64,000 bases of DNA from Caldilineaceae bacterium (GCA_020634815.1 JACKBA010000002.1:62001-126000); one strand, 5' to 3'. Positions 45,472 through 55,014 are shown, counted from the first letter of the stretch. The notes: a model not told the origin generated them from the sequence alone. Translations and numbers: made by a program.

Positions 45472-46206
45472 ATGCGAACAACAATTGATTTACCCGATTC
45501 ACTCTTGCGTCAAGCCAAGGCACGCGCTGCGCTGGAAGGGTTAACGCTCAAAGAACTGATCACCAGCTATGTGGTGCAGGGGCTAAAGCAAGGCGCTGTG
45601 CAGCGCGAGGCGCAGCCACGCCAGCGCAGCGCGCCGCCTGTGATAGACGAGTCGGTGACCGGCGAGCCAATTCCGGCGTTGAGCGCCGACGAACTGGCCG
45701 AACTCGAACTCCAGGAAGACCTTGAGAAGCATGAGCGATCTACTGCAAGAGCCAAAGATGCAGACGCTACAGCAAAGGCAATCGCTGATGCACGCGCTCA
45801 GTACGAATTGGAAAGCCGTCTAGATCATGCGCAAACCACAACAGGCTCGTTGCCCCAGGACTTGACGGAATCGCTGATGTCGGCAGCCGATCAAGCAGGA
45901 TCGCCGGTCGATGCGTTGATCCAGGAAGCAATCCGGCAGTACCTTGCTGCACGCCGTCGTGAGCAAATCGAGCATGAGATCGCAGCCTACGAGGCGATGC
46001 ACGCCACACTGTTGCGAGAACTGCCCGGAATGTGGGTCGCAGTCCACAACGGCGAGCTGGTCGACCATGATCGGGATAAACTCGATCTCTATCGGCGAGT
46101 AAGTGAGCGTTTTGGGAGAATACCGGTATTGCTGCGCGAAGTTCGCGCTGAAGCGATTGAGGAGATCCGGCTGCACACCCCTAGCACCGGCAGGCTACCA
46201 AGATGA
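45472..46206 (+). CDS. Fusion of VapB-like RHH antitoxin with a second RHH/DUF5678-like protein
   Basis: 244 residues. Residues 1-40 (RTTIDLPDSLLRQAKARAAL, GLTLKELITSYVVQGL) and 60-85 (SADELAELELQEDLEKHERS) match a complete VapB antitoxin. Residues about 125-160 (LPQDLTESLMSAADQAGSPV, DALIQEAIRQYLAARRRE) are a second CopG/RHH-like segment. About 165-235 (LLRELPGMWVAVHNGELVDHD) resembles DUF5678. No VapC toxin follows; instead a retropepsin-like gene overlaps the stop by 4 bases. Probably an autoregulating DNA-binding protein. Confidence 0.65.
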   Translation: MRTTIDLPDSLLRQAKARAALEGLTLKELITSYVVQGLKQGAVQREAQPRQRSAPPVIDESVTGEPIPALSADELAELELQEDLEKHERSTARAKDADATAKAIADARAQYELESRLDHAQTTTGSLPQDLTESLMSAADQAGSPVDALIQEAIRQYLAARRREQIEHEIAAYEAMHATLLRELPGMWVAVHNGELVDHDRDKLDLYRRVSERFGRIPVLLREVRAEAIEEIRLHTPSTGRLPR

Positions 46207-46583
46207 AGAGCGCCTACGAACACAGCTATTACCCACCAGCACCAATGGTAGAAATTTGGCTGGCGCCACCAGACCGTGCATATGTATTGGGACCACTGAG
46301 CGCCTTAATCGACACCGGTGCAGATGGGTCGCTGCTGCCTGTACAAATACTCAGGCAACTTGGCGTCGAACTTTTCGACATCAAGCGTTTGCGCAGCCAG
46401 TGGGGCGAATCCCGCGCCGTGGAAACCTATCTGGTGGATGTTGGGATCGGATCGCAGCGCCTGCCGCTGATCGAGATGGTCAGCGATGATGCGTCCGATG
46501 AAGTCTTGCTGGGGCGCAATATCCTCAATCTGCTGCACCTGACGCTGGATGGCCCGAAGCAAGTCGTAGAAGTTCGAGAATAG
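46203..46583 (+). CDS. Retropepsin-like aspartyl protease
   Basis: 126 residues with a single retroviral-type aspartyl protease domain: SALIDTGADGSLLPVQIL contains the catalytic DTGAD, and DEVLLGRNILNLLHLTLDG contains the LGRN flap-end block seen in bacterial retropepsin-like proteins. It would act as a homodimer. The start overlaps the stop of the RHH fusion gene (ATGA). This two-gene arrangement recurs in cyanobacteria and Chloroflexota; the protease may act on its partner, which is an inference. Confidence 0.8.
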   Translation: MKSAYEHSYYPPAPMVEIWLAPPDRAYVLGPLSALIDTGADGSLLPVQILRQLGVELFDIKRLRSQWGESRAVETYLVDVGIGSQRLPLIEMVSDDASDEVLLGRNILNLLHLTLDGPKQVVEVRE

Positions 46584-46606
46584 AACGGATCTCTGGAAGA
46601 CAAATC

Positions 46607-46789
46607 ATGTCCCTGGATTACCTTCACCTCCGCTTCGACCCAATCGCCGACCCCGCCGCGGTCGTGACCGCCGGCAACGTGCGCTTCACCGTGCTCACGT
46701 CCCGCCTGCCGCGGCTGGAGTACAGCCCGACCGGTGCGTTCGAGGATCGGACGATCTCTAGCTGTTCTGGGCTTGGAGAGCCTCTATGA
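46607..46789 (+). pseudogene. Duplicated 5' fragment of the GH31 gene
   Basis: Sixty codons; the first ~48 (DYLHLRFDPIADPAAVV, AGNVRFTVLT, LEYSPTGAFEDR) closely match the start of the GH31 gene at 48204, also at the nucleotide level, then the match ends abruptly near 46752 and a stop follows. It is the remnant of a second GH31 copy or of a duplication event. The two copies flank the lower-GC gene at 46786 as direct repeats about 1.6 kb apart. Confidence 0.85.
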
Positions 46790-48153
46790 AGCGATTGTCA
46801 GGATCCGTTTTGAGGTTGCTGCTTGTGGGAGTACTGGGTTGGATCGCCTTGCCATTGATTTTTCTTCAGCCAGAACCTACTTCCGCATCGCCTGCAGCAA
46901 GCAAAGCAGAGCCATCATCATTTGCGGTGGAAACCATCGCTGTTTTGCCGGAAACAGGCGTAGCCAGCCCGCTTCCACTGCCGAATGCAACAGAGGATGC
47001 CAGGTTGTGGCGATACTCATTTAGGGAACCACGGGTCATTTTCACCCACGACAGCATCATTGGGGTGGCGGGCTGGCTGCCCGATAGTAGAAACTTGACA
47101 TTGATTCTGAACGACACTACATCGCTGGGATTTGAGCAGATTCGGACGATAGATGTTGTCACCGGGCGAACACAATCTTTTGGTAATCGCCTCAACCTGT
47201 TCCGGGAAGATCATCCTGCATGGTTGGCGGATGTTGGAAAGATGGCATTCAGGGGAACAGATAAGCTTGTTGAAGGTGGCGTGGCGCCGCCGTATCATTT
47301 GTGGCTTGCCGAAGCTGGCACAACAAAACTCATTACGCCAACATTGAGAGGCATTACTGCCAGCTCAGGCGGTGATCATTGGGTTATAGCCACCAGGCGC
47401 AATCAGTCACGGCCGGTATTGGTCAATGCTGCCACCGGCCAAAAACAGATTGTGCAGGTTGATTTACAGGAATATGGCATTGATGTCAACAACATATACG
47501 TCCAGATGGCATGGCACCCTTCGCTACCCAAAGTAGCTGTTTTTGACCCAAACGGCTTTGTGGTCATTAACTTGAAGGACAACCACGTGAGCGTGATCGA
47601 CCTTGGGAAAGATGCTGATGAGTATCACGGATACGACAAGCGTTGGGCATTTGATGCGCGCTGGAGTCCTGACGGCCAGCGCATGGCTCTTATCACAACG
47701 GCAAGACTGCCGATTTTGACCTATTCCGAGTTGACTGTGCTGGACATGACAACAGGCAAGCACACCAACTTTGTGTTTGATCATCAATACAAGTATGTCA
47801 CGAGTCTGACATGGGCCCCTGACAGTGAAACATTATTGGCGTCTGTGGTGATCGATAATAATGGTGGGTATGACCGCCTGGGTTTGATTCTTGTCGACGC
47901 TGCAACTGGCGTAAGCCGCCGTATTCTCCCTGACAGCACCTTCTACGGTGGTCAGTTCAGTTTTGGCGTTGAATGGTCGCCTGACGGCAAAACTGTGGCT
48001 GTCTATTGTCCGACTGAGAATGAGGGGCGCGTGTGTACAATTGAGGTCTCTACAGTCCCTACACAGATCCGACTGGAGGGAATTCAGGAGATGGGAAGTG
48101 GTGTCAACCAGACTCGAATCTTCGCCGCAACCATTGTCGATGCAACGCCGTAA
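46786..48153 (+). CDS. Secreted or membrane-anchored beta-propeller (WD40/PD40-like) protein
   Basis: 455 residues. The N-terminal hydrophobic helix (LLLVGVLGWIALPLIFL) is a signal or anchor. The rest shows recurrent blade-like units ending in W-x-PD or WSPDG (GWLPDSRNLTLIL, WSPDGQRMALITT, WAPDSETLLASVV, WSPDGKTVAVYC), typical of TolB/PD40 propellers. The ligand is unknown. Base composition is visibly more AT-rich than the flanking GH31 sequences, suggesting separate origin. The ATG has GGAGAG upstream, which lies in the tail of the GH31 fragment. Confidence 0.72.
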   Translation: MKRLSGSVLRLLLVGVLGWIALPLIFLQPEPTSASPAASKAEPSSFAVETIAVLPETGVASPLPLPNATEDARLWRYSFREPRVIFTHDSIIGVAGWLPDSRNLTLILNDTTSLGFEQIRTIDVVTGRTQSFGNRLNLFREDHPAWLADVGKMAFRGTDKLVEGGVAPPYHLWLAEAGTTKLITPTLRGITASSGGDHWVIATRRNQSRPVLVNAATGQKQIVQVDLQEYGIDVNNIYVQMAWHPSLPKVAVFDPNGFVVINLKDNHVSVIDLGKDADEYHGYDKRWAFDARWSPDGQRMALITTARLPILTYSELTVLDMTTGKHTNFVFDHQYKYVTSLTWAPDSETLLASVVIDNNGGYDRLGLILVDAATGVSRRILPDSTFYGGQFSFGVEWSPDGKTVAVYCPTENEGRVCTIEVSTVPTQIRLEGIQEMGSGVNQTRIFAATIVDATP

Positions 48154-48203
48154 TCCATCGCTTGCTGACGTAACTTCGATGGGAAACATCGGAAAAGAAC
48201 GCC

Positions 48204-50657
48204 ATGACTTTTGACTATCTTCACCTCCCCTTCAACCCAATCGCCGACCCCGCCGCGGTCGTGAGCGCCGGCAACGTACGCTTCACCGTGCTCACGCCGC
48301 GCCTGCTGCGGCTGGAGTACAGCCCGACCGGCGCGTTCGAGGATCGCCCCAGCCAGCCGTTCTGGTTCCGCAAGCAGCCCGTGCCGGCGTTCGACGTGCG
48401 CCGCAACGACGGCGCCATCGAGATCGAGACCGAGCATCTCCTATTACGTAACACGCAACACGCCCACGGCTTTACGCCGATTTCGCTCAGCGTCACGCTC
48501 AAGGCGAGCGGCGTGACCTGGTGCTACGGCGACCGCAGTTGGGCGGCGGGCAATCTCCAGGGCACGACGCGCACGCTCGACGAGGTCGACGGCTGGGCGC
48601 ACCTGGAGCCGGGGCTGATGGCGCGCAACGGCTACGCCGTGGTCGACGACTCGCGCTCGCTGGTCTTTGATGAGCAAGGCTGGCTTGCCGGTCGCGCTGT
48701 ACCTGACAATCTTGACCTCTACTTCTTCGGTTACGGCCACGACTATGTCGGCTGTTTGCAGGAATTTCAGCAAGTCGCCGGGCCGACACCTATGGTCCCG
48801 CGCTACATCCTGGGCAACTGGTGGAGCCGCTTCTGGGCCTACGACGAGGCCGAACTCAAGGCGCTGATGACGGAGTTCCGCGCGCGGGAAATCCCGCTCT
48901 CCGTCTGCATCGTGGACATGGATTGGCACACCACGCAGACGGGCAACCGCTCGGTCGGCTGGACCGGCTACACCTGGAATCGTGAACTCTTCCCTGACCC
49001 GGCGGGCTTCATCGCCTGGCTGCACGCGCAGGGCTTGCGCACGGCGCTCAATCTGCACCCGGCCGACGGCGTCCATCCCCATGAGGAACAGTACGCCGAC
49101 ATGGCCGCGGCAGTGGGCATCGACTCGGCGACCGGCGAGCCAGTGGAGTTCGACAGCGTCGATCCGCGTTTTGTCGAGGCGTACTTTGAGTTTCTCCACC
49201 ATCCGCAAGAGGAAATGGGGAAGCGAGAAACCGAGTTTCTTCAAGACACTCGGTTTCTGAGCGACGGCGTCGATTTCTGGTGGCTGGACTGGCAGCAGGG
49301 CAAGCAGTCGAAGCTGCAAGGGCTCGACCCGCTCTGGTGGCTCAATCACCTGCACTTCTACGACCTGGGGCGCGATGGCGTCAAGCGCCCCTTCATCTTC
49401 TCGCGCTGGGGCGGGCTTGGCAATCACCGCTACCCCATCGGCTTTTCCGGCGACACGGTGGTGAGCTGGGCGTCGCTGGCGAATCAGCCCTATTTCACAG
49501 CGACCGCGGCCAACGTCGGCTACGGCTGGTGGAGCCACGACATCGGCGGCCACATGTGGGGCGTCGAGGAGGCGGAGCTCTACCTGCGCTGGGTGCAGTA
49601 TGGCGTCTTCAGCCCGATCCTGCGTCTGCACAGCACCAACAACCCTTACCAGGATCGCCGGCCGTGGGGCTGGGGACCGGCGGTGGAAACGCCGGCGCGC
49701 GCGGCCATGCAACTGCGCCACGCGCTCATCCCGTACATCTACAGCATGGCGTGGCGCAACCACGTCGCCGGCATCCCGCTGGTGACGCCGCTCTACTACA
49801 GCAACCCGGAAGACGACGACGCCTACAATTGCCCGCAAGCCTACTGGTTTGGCAGCGAGCTGATCGCCGCGCCCTTCACCGCACCGACGGAAGCCGATCT
49901 GGGGCTGAGCCGCCAGCGCGTCTGGCTGCCCGACGGGCTGTGGTTCGACTTCTTCACGGGCCGGCAGTACGCGGGCGGCTGGCAAACCGTCTACGGCGAC
50001 TGGTCGGACATTCCGGTCTTTGCCAAGGCCGGCGCCATCGTGCCGCTAGGACCGCTGGCCGGATGGGGCGGTGTGGAGAATCCCGCCGAACTGACCGTGC
50101 ACGTCTTCCCCGGCGCGGATGGCCGCTTCACGCTCTACGAGGACGACGGGGAGACGGTCGGCTATGAGCGCGGCGCCTATGCCGAGACGCCCGTCACGCA
50201 GACGTGGCGCGGCGACAGCCTGGTGCTCGCCATTGGACCGGTGCAGGGCGATGCGTCGCTGGCGCCGGCGACGCGCACGTATGTGGTGCACCTTCATGCC
50301 GTTGCCCAGGCCGCCGTGACGGTGACGCGCAACGGGAAGGGCGCAGGCGCCGAGCCGGCCTACGACGCGGCGACGCAGATGCTGGCCATCACCGTTATCG
50401 ATGTGAAGCCCAACGAGCGCGTCGCGGTGGCTGTGACGGCGACGAACGGCGAGCTACTCGCCACTGAGGATCGCCGCGTCGCAGAGGTACGGCGGCTGCT
50501 CCACGCGTTCCGGCTGGAGTCGATGACCAAGTGGCAGATCGATTCCGACCTGCCGCAGTTGCTGAGCGGAGAGGCGACGTTGGCGCGCTATGCGCTCACG
50601 CCGGGGCAGCAGCAGGCGTTGCATCACGCGCTGGCGGGCACGGAGACGACGGTTTGA
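48204..50657 (+). CDS. Glycoside hydrolase family 31 alpha-glucosidase
   Basis: 817 residues, cytoplasmic (no signal peptide). The (beta/alpha)8 domain carries the nucleophile Asp362 (DFWWLDWQQG) and the acid/base Asp417 (GFSGDTVVSW), plus ILGNWWSRFWAYD, VDMDWH and SHDIGGH. These are the GH31 hallmarks of retaining alpha-glucosidase/alpha-xylosidase enzymes. The C-terminal beta domains (DDGETVGYERGAY) and an extra helical tail are present. About 16 residues near 336-352 come from a palindromic DNA insertion yet keep the frame. Exact sugar specificity is not deducible. Confidence 0.93.
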   Translation: MTFDYLHLPFNPIADPAAVVSAGNVRFTVLTPRLLRLEYSPTGAFEDRPSQPFWFRKQPVPAFDVRRNDGAIEIETEHLLLRNTQHAHGFTPISLSVTLKASGVTWCYGDRSWAAGNLQGTTRTLDEVDGWAHLEPGLMARNGYAVVDDSRSLVFDEQGWLAGRAVPDNLDLYFFGYGHDYVGCLQEFQQVAGPTPMVPRYILGNWWSRFWAYDEAELKALMTEFRAREIPLSVCIVDMDWHTTQTGNRSVGWTGYTWNRELFPDPAGFIAWLHAQGLRTALNLHPADGVHPHEEQYADMAAAVGIDSATGEPVEFDSVDPRFVEAYFEFLHHPQEEMGKRETEFLQDTRFLSDGVDFWWLDWQQGKQSKLQGLDPLWWLNHLHFYDLGRDGVKRPFIFSRWGGLGNHRYPIGFSGDTVVSWASLANQPYFTATAANVGYGWWSHDIGGHMWGVEEAELYLRWVQYGVFSPILRLHSTNNPYQDRRPWGWGPAVETPARAAMQLRHALIPYIYSMAWRNHVAGIPLVTPLYYSNPEDDDAYNCPQAYWFGSELIAAPFTAPTEADLGLSRQRVWLPDGLWFDFFTGRQYAGGWQTVYGDWSDIPVFAKAGAIVPLGPLAGWGGVENPAELTVHVFPGADGRFTLYEDDGETVGYERGAYAETPVTQTWRGDSLVLAIGPVQGDASLAPATRTYVVHLHAVAQAAVTVTRNGKGAGAEPAYDAATQMLAITVIDVKPNERVAVAVTATNGELLATEDRRVAEVRRLLHAFRLESMTKWQIDSDLPQLLSGEATLARYALTPGQQQALHHALAGTETTV
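49226..49258. repeat. In-frame palindromic insertion within GH31
   Basis: Perfect 11-base arms AGAAACCGAGT (49226-49236) and ACTCGGTTTCT (49248-49258) with an 11-base loop. It encodes RETEFLQDTRFL between the HHP and DGVDFWW blocks, a site where GH31 proteins are usually short. The unit looks like a dispersed palindromic repeat that landed in frame. Confidence 0.75.
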
Positions 50658-51489
50658 TTCATTGGCTCGTTTCAGACGCTCGACAGCTGCCCGAGATCCT
50701 GCGCGGCGACGCAGCGCCGGCTGGCAAACGGCGAAGCAGCGAGCGCTCTCGCCGGCCTCAAGGTCAGCTTGCCGCCGCGACTGGCTTGCTCGGCCGCCGC
50801 GGCCAGAACCTGGTGCAGCGTTACCTGGCGCAATCGACGGCGAAACGCCCGCCGCTGGACACAATTTTCATCAGCGCCGATGACGACGGCGCGCCATATA
50901 CCCAGTTACGGGGCGAGGGGCGAGGGCGAGGAAAGATTACCCGTCTCGTTGAGCGTATTTCATAGCCATGGGACCTTGCATGGGTTGGTGGAAGCCAGGA
51001 GATTGGAGATTGGAGATTGGAGATTGGTGCCTCGTCCCAATCTCCAATCTCAACTCCTTAGGCTGCGACCTCGATTGATCCGGGCGCGAGGGGAATTTTG
51101 GATACGGTGGAGGAGATGACGGCGTACGGGCGTGCATGGGCGGAACCTGTGGCCGGGGGATATCCTCCACACACCAATCGGGCAACAAGGGAGGCGGTGC
51201 TCAAGGCGCTGCGCGAGGGTTGCGCATCGACGCGGCGCGCGGTGACGTGCCAGTTCGACGCCTTTGATGGAACTGCGGGAATGGACGCCCTTCACCGTCG
51301 CCGTGGACGATAGGCCTGGCTCTCCAGTTCCCGGGGTATGGGCCGACTGGTGGCACGGGCTGATGGACGGTACGTCATTCATTAGCACTGTTGGAGCAGA
51401 GGAGGTGTCGTCAGATTCAAAACCAGGTCACGTGAAATCACGCACCTTATGCATGATGGTTTTCGTGTGCTGTGGCTCATCTTGAAATG
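50658..51489. other. Degenerate stretch with short repeats
   Basis: No credible gene. Short frames near 50680-50900 and 51100-51400 look like coding remnants, but I could not assign them. It carries a G-rich GAGGGGCGAGGGCGAGG tract (50910-50931) and family A GAGATTGG units with their complement (50998-51056). It leads into the decayed carboxyltransferase gene. Confidence 0.6.
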
Positions 51490-52965
51490 AGGTGAAACTT
51501 TGGAAGCTTATATCAAAAGCACGTGCAAGGCGATCGCCGCCGGCGGAAACCCAAGGATCGCGGAATCAGCTGAAGGGCGACTGGCTGGCGAGGCGTAATA
51601 AACCTGCTCTTCGACTGACGCACCGAGATCGACGCTGGTGACGCCGCGGCTCGACTCTGCGCAAATTACGCGGACGGTCGCGGCTCGCGCGCGCTGCGCG
51701 ACGGCGTGTGCGGCTTTGGCGAGATTAACGGGCGCAAGATGGCGTGCCTCACCAGGCACAGCGGTGATGGGCGGCTCGCTGGGCAGATGCATGCCAGCGA
51801 GATATTCAGAGGCGATGAACGCTGGCGATCAAGTACGGCTGCCTTCTGGCGCTCAACGGCTCGGGCGGCGCGCGTCAGGAAGGCGTCGACTCGCTGGGCG
51901 ATGCATAAGATCTTCGACGCCAACTGCGAGGGCCCTCGACGTCCATTCCTGACTCAGCGTCATCCTCGGAGCCGTGCGCCACGGCAGCCCCGGTCTCTAC
52001 TCCCCGGCGCTGACCGACTTCGTCTCTTCATGACGGAAAATTCCTACGTATTCATCACCATCCGAAGTGGTCAGGAGCGGTGATGCAGGGCAATCAGCTT
52101 CAGGATGGGCGGCGGCATGATTCACTCGAAGGCAATTGTCAGCCACTTCCTCCAGGACGACACCGAGTGCCTGCTCCAAAAGGTGCTTGAACTACTCTCC
52201 CTATCTCCTCAACCGACCAGGACGGCCCTTGCATTTTGCGCCATCGACACGACCGGAGCGACGCTGCCCAGAGTTGGAAGAGGCCATCGTGCAGTCGATC
52301 TGGAAAGCCTTCGACGTGCGCCGGGTGATCAGTTTTACCGTGGCCGACGACGGGCGCTTCTTTTGAAGTGCATGAAACATGGGCGAGAACATGGTCGTCG
52401 GCTTTTACTGCCTCCGCGCTCGTGATTGGCATCATTGAAAAATAGCCAGCGCGGCGCTGGCGGGCTGCATCGGCATCAGGGGCCAGCGTCAGGCCGCCGC
52501 TTAATCCGCCTGCGATGCGTACAACGTCCCCATCGTCACGCTGCAAAGATGTGCCCGGCTTCCGCCGCCGGCGGCTTACCGAATATGGTGGCATCATCCC
52601 GCAACAGCGCGCGCGATCTCTGCACGCCTACAGACGACCGTACTGAAAACCATGATCATCTTGCGCGCAAGAGCTGCAGCGGCGCCTACCCTCCGCGCGA
52701 AACCAGGGGCTGCGCGGCGACCTGCTCGCCTGGCCCAGCGCCGGATCGCGGTGATGGGCGCCGAGGTGCAGTGGTTCCCATTCCTCTTCCAGAAGCAGGT
52801 GGGCAGGGCCGAGATCCGGCGTGGCAAACGCAAAGAACTGGTGGACGACTACGAGGAGAAGTTCAACAACCGTATGTCGCCGCCGCGCGCTGGCCTCGTG
52901 ACGACGTCATCGAACCGCGCGACAGCCGCCACATCTGATCAAGGCGCTGGAGGTAACACTCCAAG
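51490..52965 (+). pseudogene. Decayed acyl-CoA carboxylase carboxyltransferase (PccB-type)
   Basis: Pieces of a PccB-like protein appear in correct order but in different frames: AEGRLA near 51575, VTPRLDSAQ near 51640, FGEINGRKMACL near 51717, GGSLG near 51770, SGGAR.EGVDSLG near 51865, YSPALTDFV near 51998, YVFIT near 52045, FYCL-like and CDAYNVPIVT near 52515, GGI near 52585, MIILR near 52650, RRIAVMGAEVQ near 52740, RKELVDDYEEKFNN near 52832, DVIEPRDSRH near 52905 and ALEVTL near 52945. Many indels and stops interrupt it. It no longer encodes an enzyme. Confidence 0.85.
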
Positions 52966-53015
52966 CTTGAGACGCACGTGCCGAAAACATGGGTTATCCT
53001 GCCGATGTAGAAAGG

Positions 53016-53130
53016 GGAAGAGCCACGAAGACGCAAAGGCCGCTGGGTTCACAAGAGAACTGCGATTGGTTTTTCTTTGTACGGCTGGTCGCTTCGTGTC
53101 TTTGTGGCTCCTCTTCTGCTTTTTCCGGGA
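53016..53130. repeat. GCCACGAAGACGC fold-back repeat (family B), copy 2
   Basis: GAAAGGGGAAGAGCCACGAAG at the left and CTTCGTGTCTTTGTGGCTCC at the right can pair across a loop of about 55 bases. It has the same motif as the repeat at 35490-35650 and, like it, lies just upstream of a fatty-acid-related gene start. Confidence 0.75.
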
Positions 53131-53137
53131 ACAATAT

Positions 53138-54286
53138 ATGTTCAAAAAAAATCCCTGATTGCGAACCGCGGTGAAAGTTGCCCGTATCATTTACACCTGC
53201 CGCGAGATGGGCATTCTCACCGTTACTTTCTACGGGCGCGACCGTGACTCTCGCTGCGCGCGGCTGGCCGATGAGGCGCACCAGTTGCAAATCGCCCTTC
53301 GCTTCTGGCGCCGCCAAACGAGGTGCTCGCCATCGCCAAGAAGACCAGCGCCGAGGCCATCCACCCCGGCTACGGCACCTGGCCGAAGGCGCGCTTTTGC
53401 CGAAGCGCCGTCGCACTACCTAGTGGTGCAGGTGCTGGCCGATGCGCACGGCAACATCGTGCATCTCGGCGAACGCGAGGGGTCGCTGATGCGCCACAAC
53501 CAGAAGCTCATCGAGGAGTCGCCTGCCCCGTCGCTGGACGACGACCAGCGCGCGGCGCTGTGGAATATCGCCGTCGATATCGCGCGCATGTTCAACTTCC
53601 AGAACACGGGCGCGGTGGAGTTCCTGGTCGACAGCGCCGGCAATTTCCACTTCACCGAAGTCAAGGCGCGCATCCAGATCGAACATGGCGTGAGCGAGAT
53701 GGTCTCCGGTATCGACATCGTGCGCGAGCAGATCCGCATTGCCGCGGGCGAGCCGCTCTCGCGCACGCAGGAAGAGATCCGGCTGGACGGCTGGGCCATG
53801 CAGTGCCGCATCAACGCCGAGGATCCGTGGAACGACTACCTGCCCAGCCCAGGCCGGCTGACGCGCTTTCGCCTGCCGCAGGGTCCCGACGTGCGCATCG
53901 ACAGCTACGGCTATGTGGGCTGTGCCATCCCGGAGCGCTTCGACTCGCTGCTGGCCAACCTGCTCGTCAAGGGCGACGACCGGCAGATGTGCCTGAGCCG
54001 CCTGAGCCGCGCGCTCATGGAGTTTCGCATCGTCGGCGTGCGCACCAACCTGGCGCTGCACAAGCAGATCATCCAGGCGCCCGCCTTTGTGGCCGGCACC
54101 TATGACACGAGCTTCATGGCGCGCTTCCGCTTTGACGTAGGCGCCAATACGAGCGAAGAGGTCTGCCACGACCTGGCGGCGATTACGGCCGTGACCTACC
54201 TGTTGCGGCGGCGTGTCGGCTCCACGGTCGTGCCGGAGCGGATGAAGACGGGCTGGCATCGATCGGCGCGCCGTCTGCCGTCATAG
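53138..54286 (+). pseudogene. Broken acyl-CoA carboxylase biotin carboxylase subunit
   Basis: The original start is probably ATG 53138 (FKK, then LIANRGE in shifted frame across an A8 run). VARIIYTCREMGI is in one frame, IHPGYGTW in another (about 53355). From about 53415 a long frame resumes at VQVLADAHGNIVHLGEREGSL. About 100 residues of the central ATP-grasp region, including Gly-rich loop and catalytic Lys, are deleted. The EMN-x-R-x-Q-x-EH motif reads EVKARIQIEH, with Lys for the metal-binding Asn. The C-terminal half is intact but cannot be active alone. Confidence 0.85.
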
Positions 54287-54315
54287 GCGCGGCAACCCAA
54301 GAAAGCAGGAAACCT

Positions 54316-54810
54316 ATGAACAAGCTGACAATAGTGATCGAGGGCCAGCCCTACGAAGTCGAAGTCGAGCCAAGCCGCACGGAGCCGGGCGAGTTTCAGG
54401 TGACGGTGGATGGGCATGCGCTCACCATCTTCGTGCCGGACTACGACCGGCCCGAACTGGCCGACTGGATGATCGTCGACGACCGCCCCTATGAAGTTCT
54501 CTTCAGCAGGGACATGCGCGTCGCCCAGATCTACTCCGGGCGTTACGATGTCCAGGTGCGCGACCAGGAGATCGAGACCGTGCGCCCCGCGTCGGGTGAC
54601 GGCCGCGTCAAGGCGCCGATTCCGGGGCTGGTGACCCGCATCCATGTGGAAGCCGGCCAGGCGGTAGAGGTCGGCCAGCCGCTGCTCGTACTCGAAGCGA
54701 TGAAGATGGAGAACGAGATCCGCTCGCCGCTGAATGGCACCGTGCGCCAGGTGACGGTCAAGCCGGGCCAGACGGTGACCCTGGGCGAATTGATGTTGGA
54801 AGTCGAGTAG
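54316..54810 (+). CDS. Biotin carboxyl carrier domain protein
   Basis: 164 residues. The C-terminal biotinyl domain (VKAPIPGLVTRIHVEAGQAV, PLLVLEAMKMENEI) has the biotinylation Lys130 in EAMKM. The N-terminal ~90 residues form a beta-rich leader as in propionyl/acetyl-CoA carboxylase carriers. AGGAAA precedes the ATG. This is the only intact gene of the decayed carboxylase operon; it could still serve another carboxylase or be a survivor by chance. A strong terminator follows. Confidence 0.88.
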   Translation: MNKLTIVIEGQPYEVEVEPSRTEPGEFQVTVDGHALTIFVPDYDRPELADWMIVDDRPYEVLFSRDMRVAQIYSGRYDVQVRDQEIETVRPASGDGRVKAPIPGLVTRIHVEAGQAVEVGQPLLVLEAMKMENEIRSPLNGTVRQVTVKPGQTVTLGELMLEVE

Positions 54811-54846
54811 CCGGCCAGGCGTCGCACGGTAATCACAGAGACCCGA

Positions 54847-54899
54847 CAAGCCACGGACCGCCGCCCGACCGGGTGCGGTTCGTGGCTTTGCTGTTTTTG
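54847..54899 (+). terminator. Rho-independent terminator after the carboxylase operon
   Basis: Arms 54847-54861 and 54875-54890 pair across CAAGCCACGGACCGC with a G-T wobble and a one-base bulge; CTGTTTTTG follows. It closes the carboxylase operon before the beta-galactosidase gene. Confidence 0.8.
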
Positions 54900-55014
54900 C
54901 ACCGGCCGGGATGCGCGTGTGGCTGCTTCGCGTCGTGGTGCGACCTGTGGCAGAATTGGGGTGCACCTGCTCTCTCTGCGGACTCCGGTCCGCGCAACCA
55001 TACAGGAAATCGAA

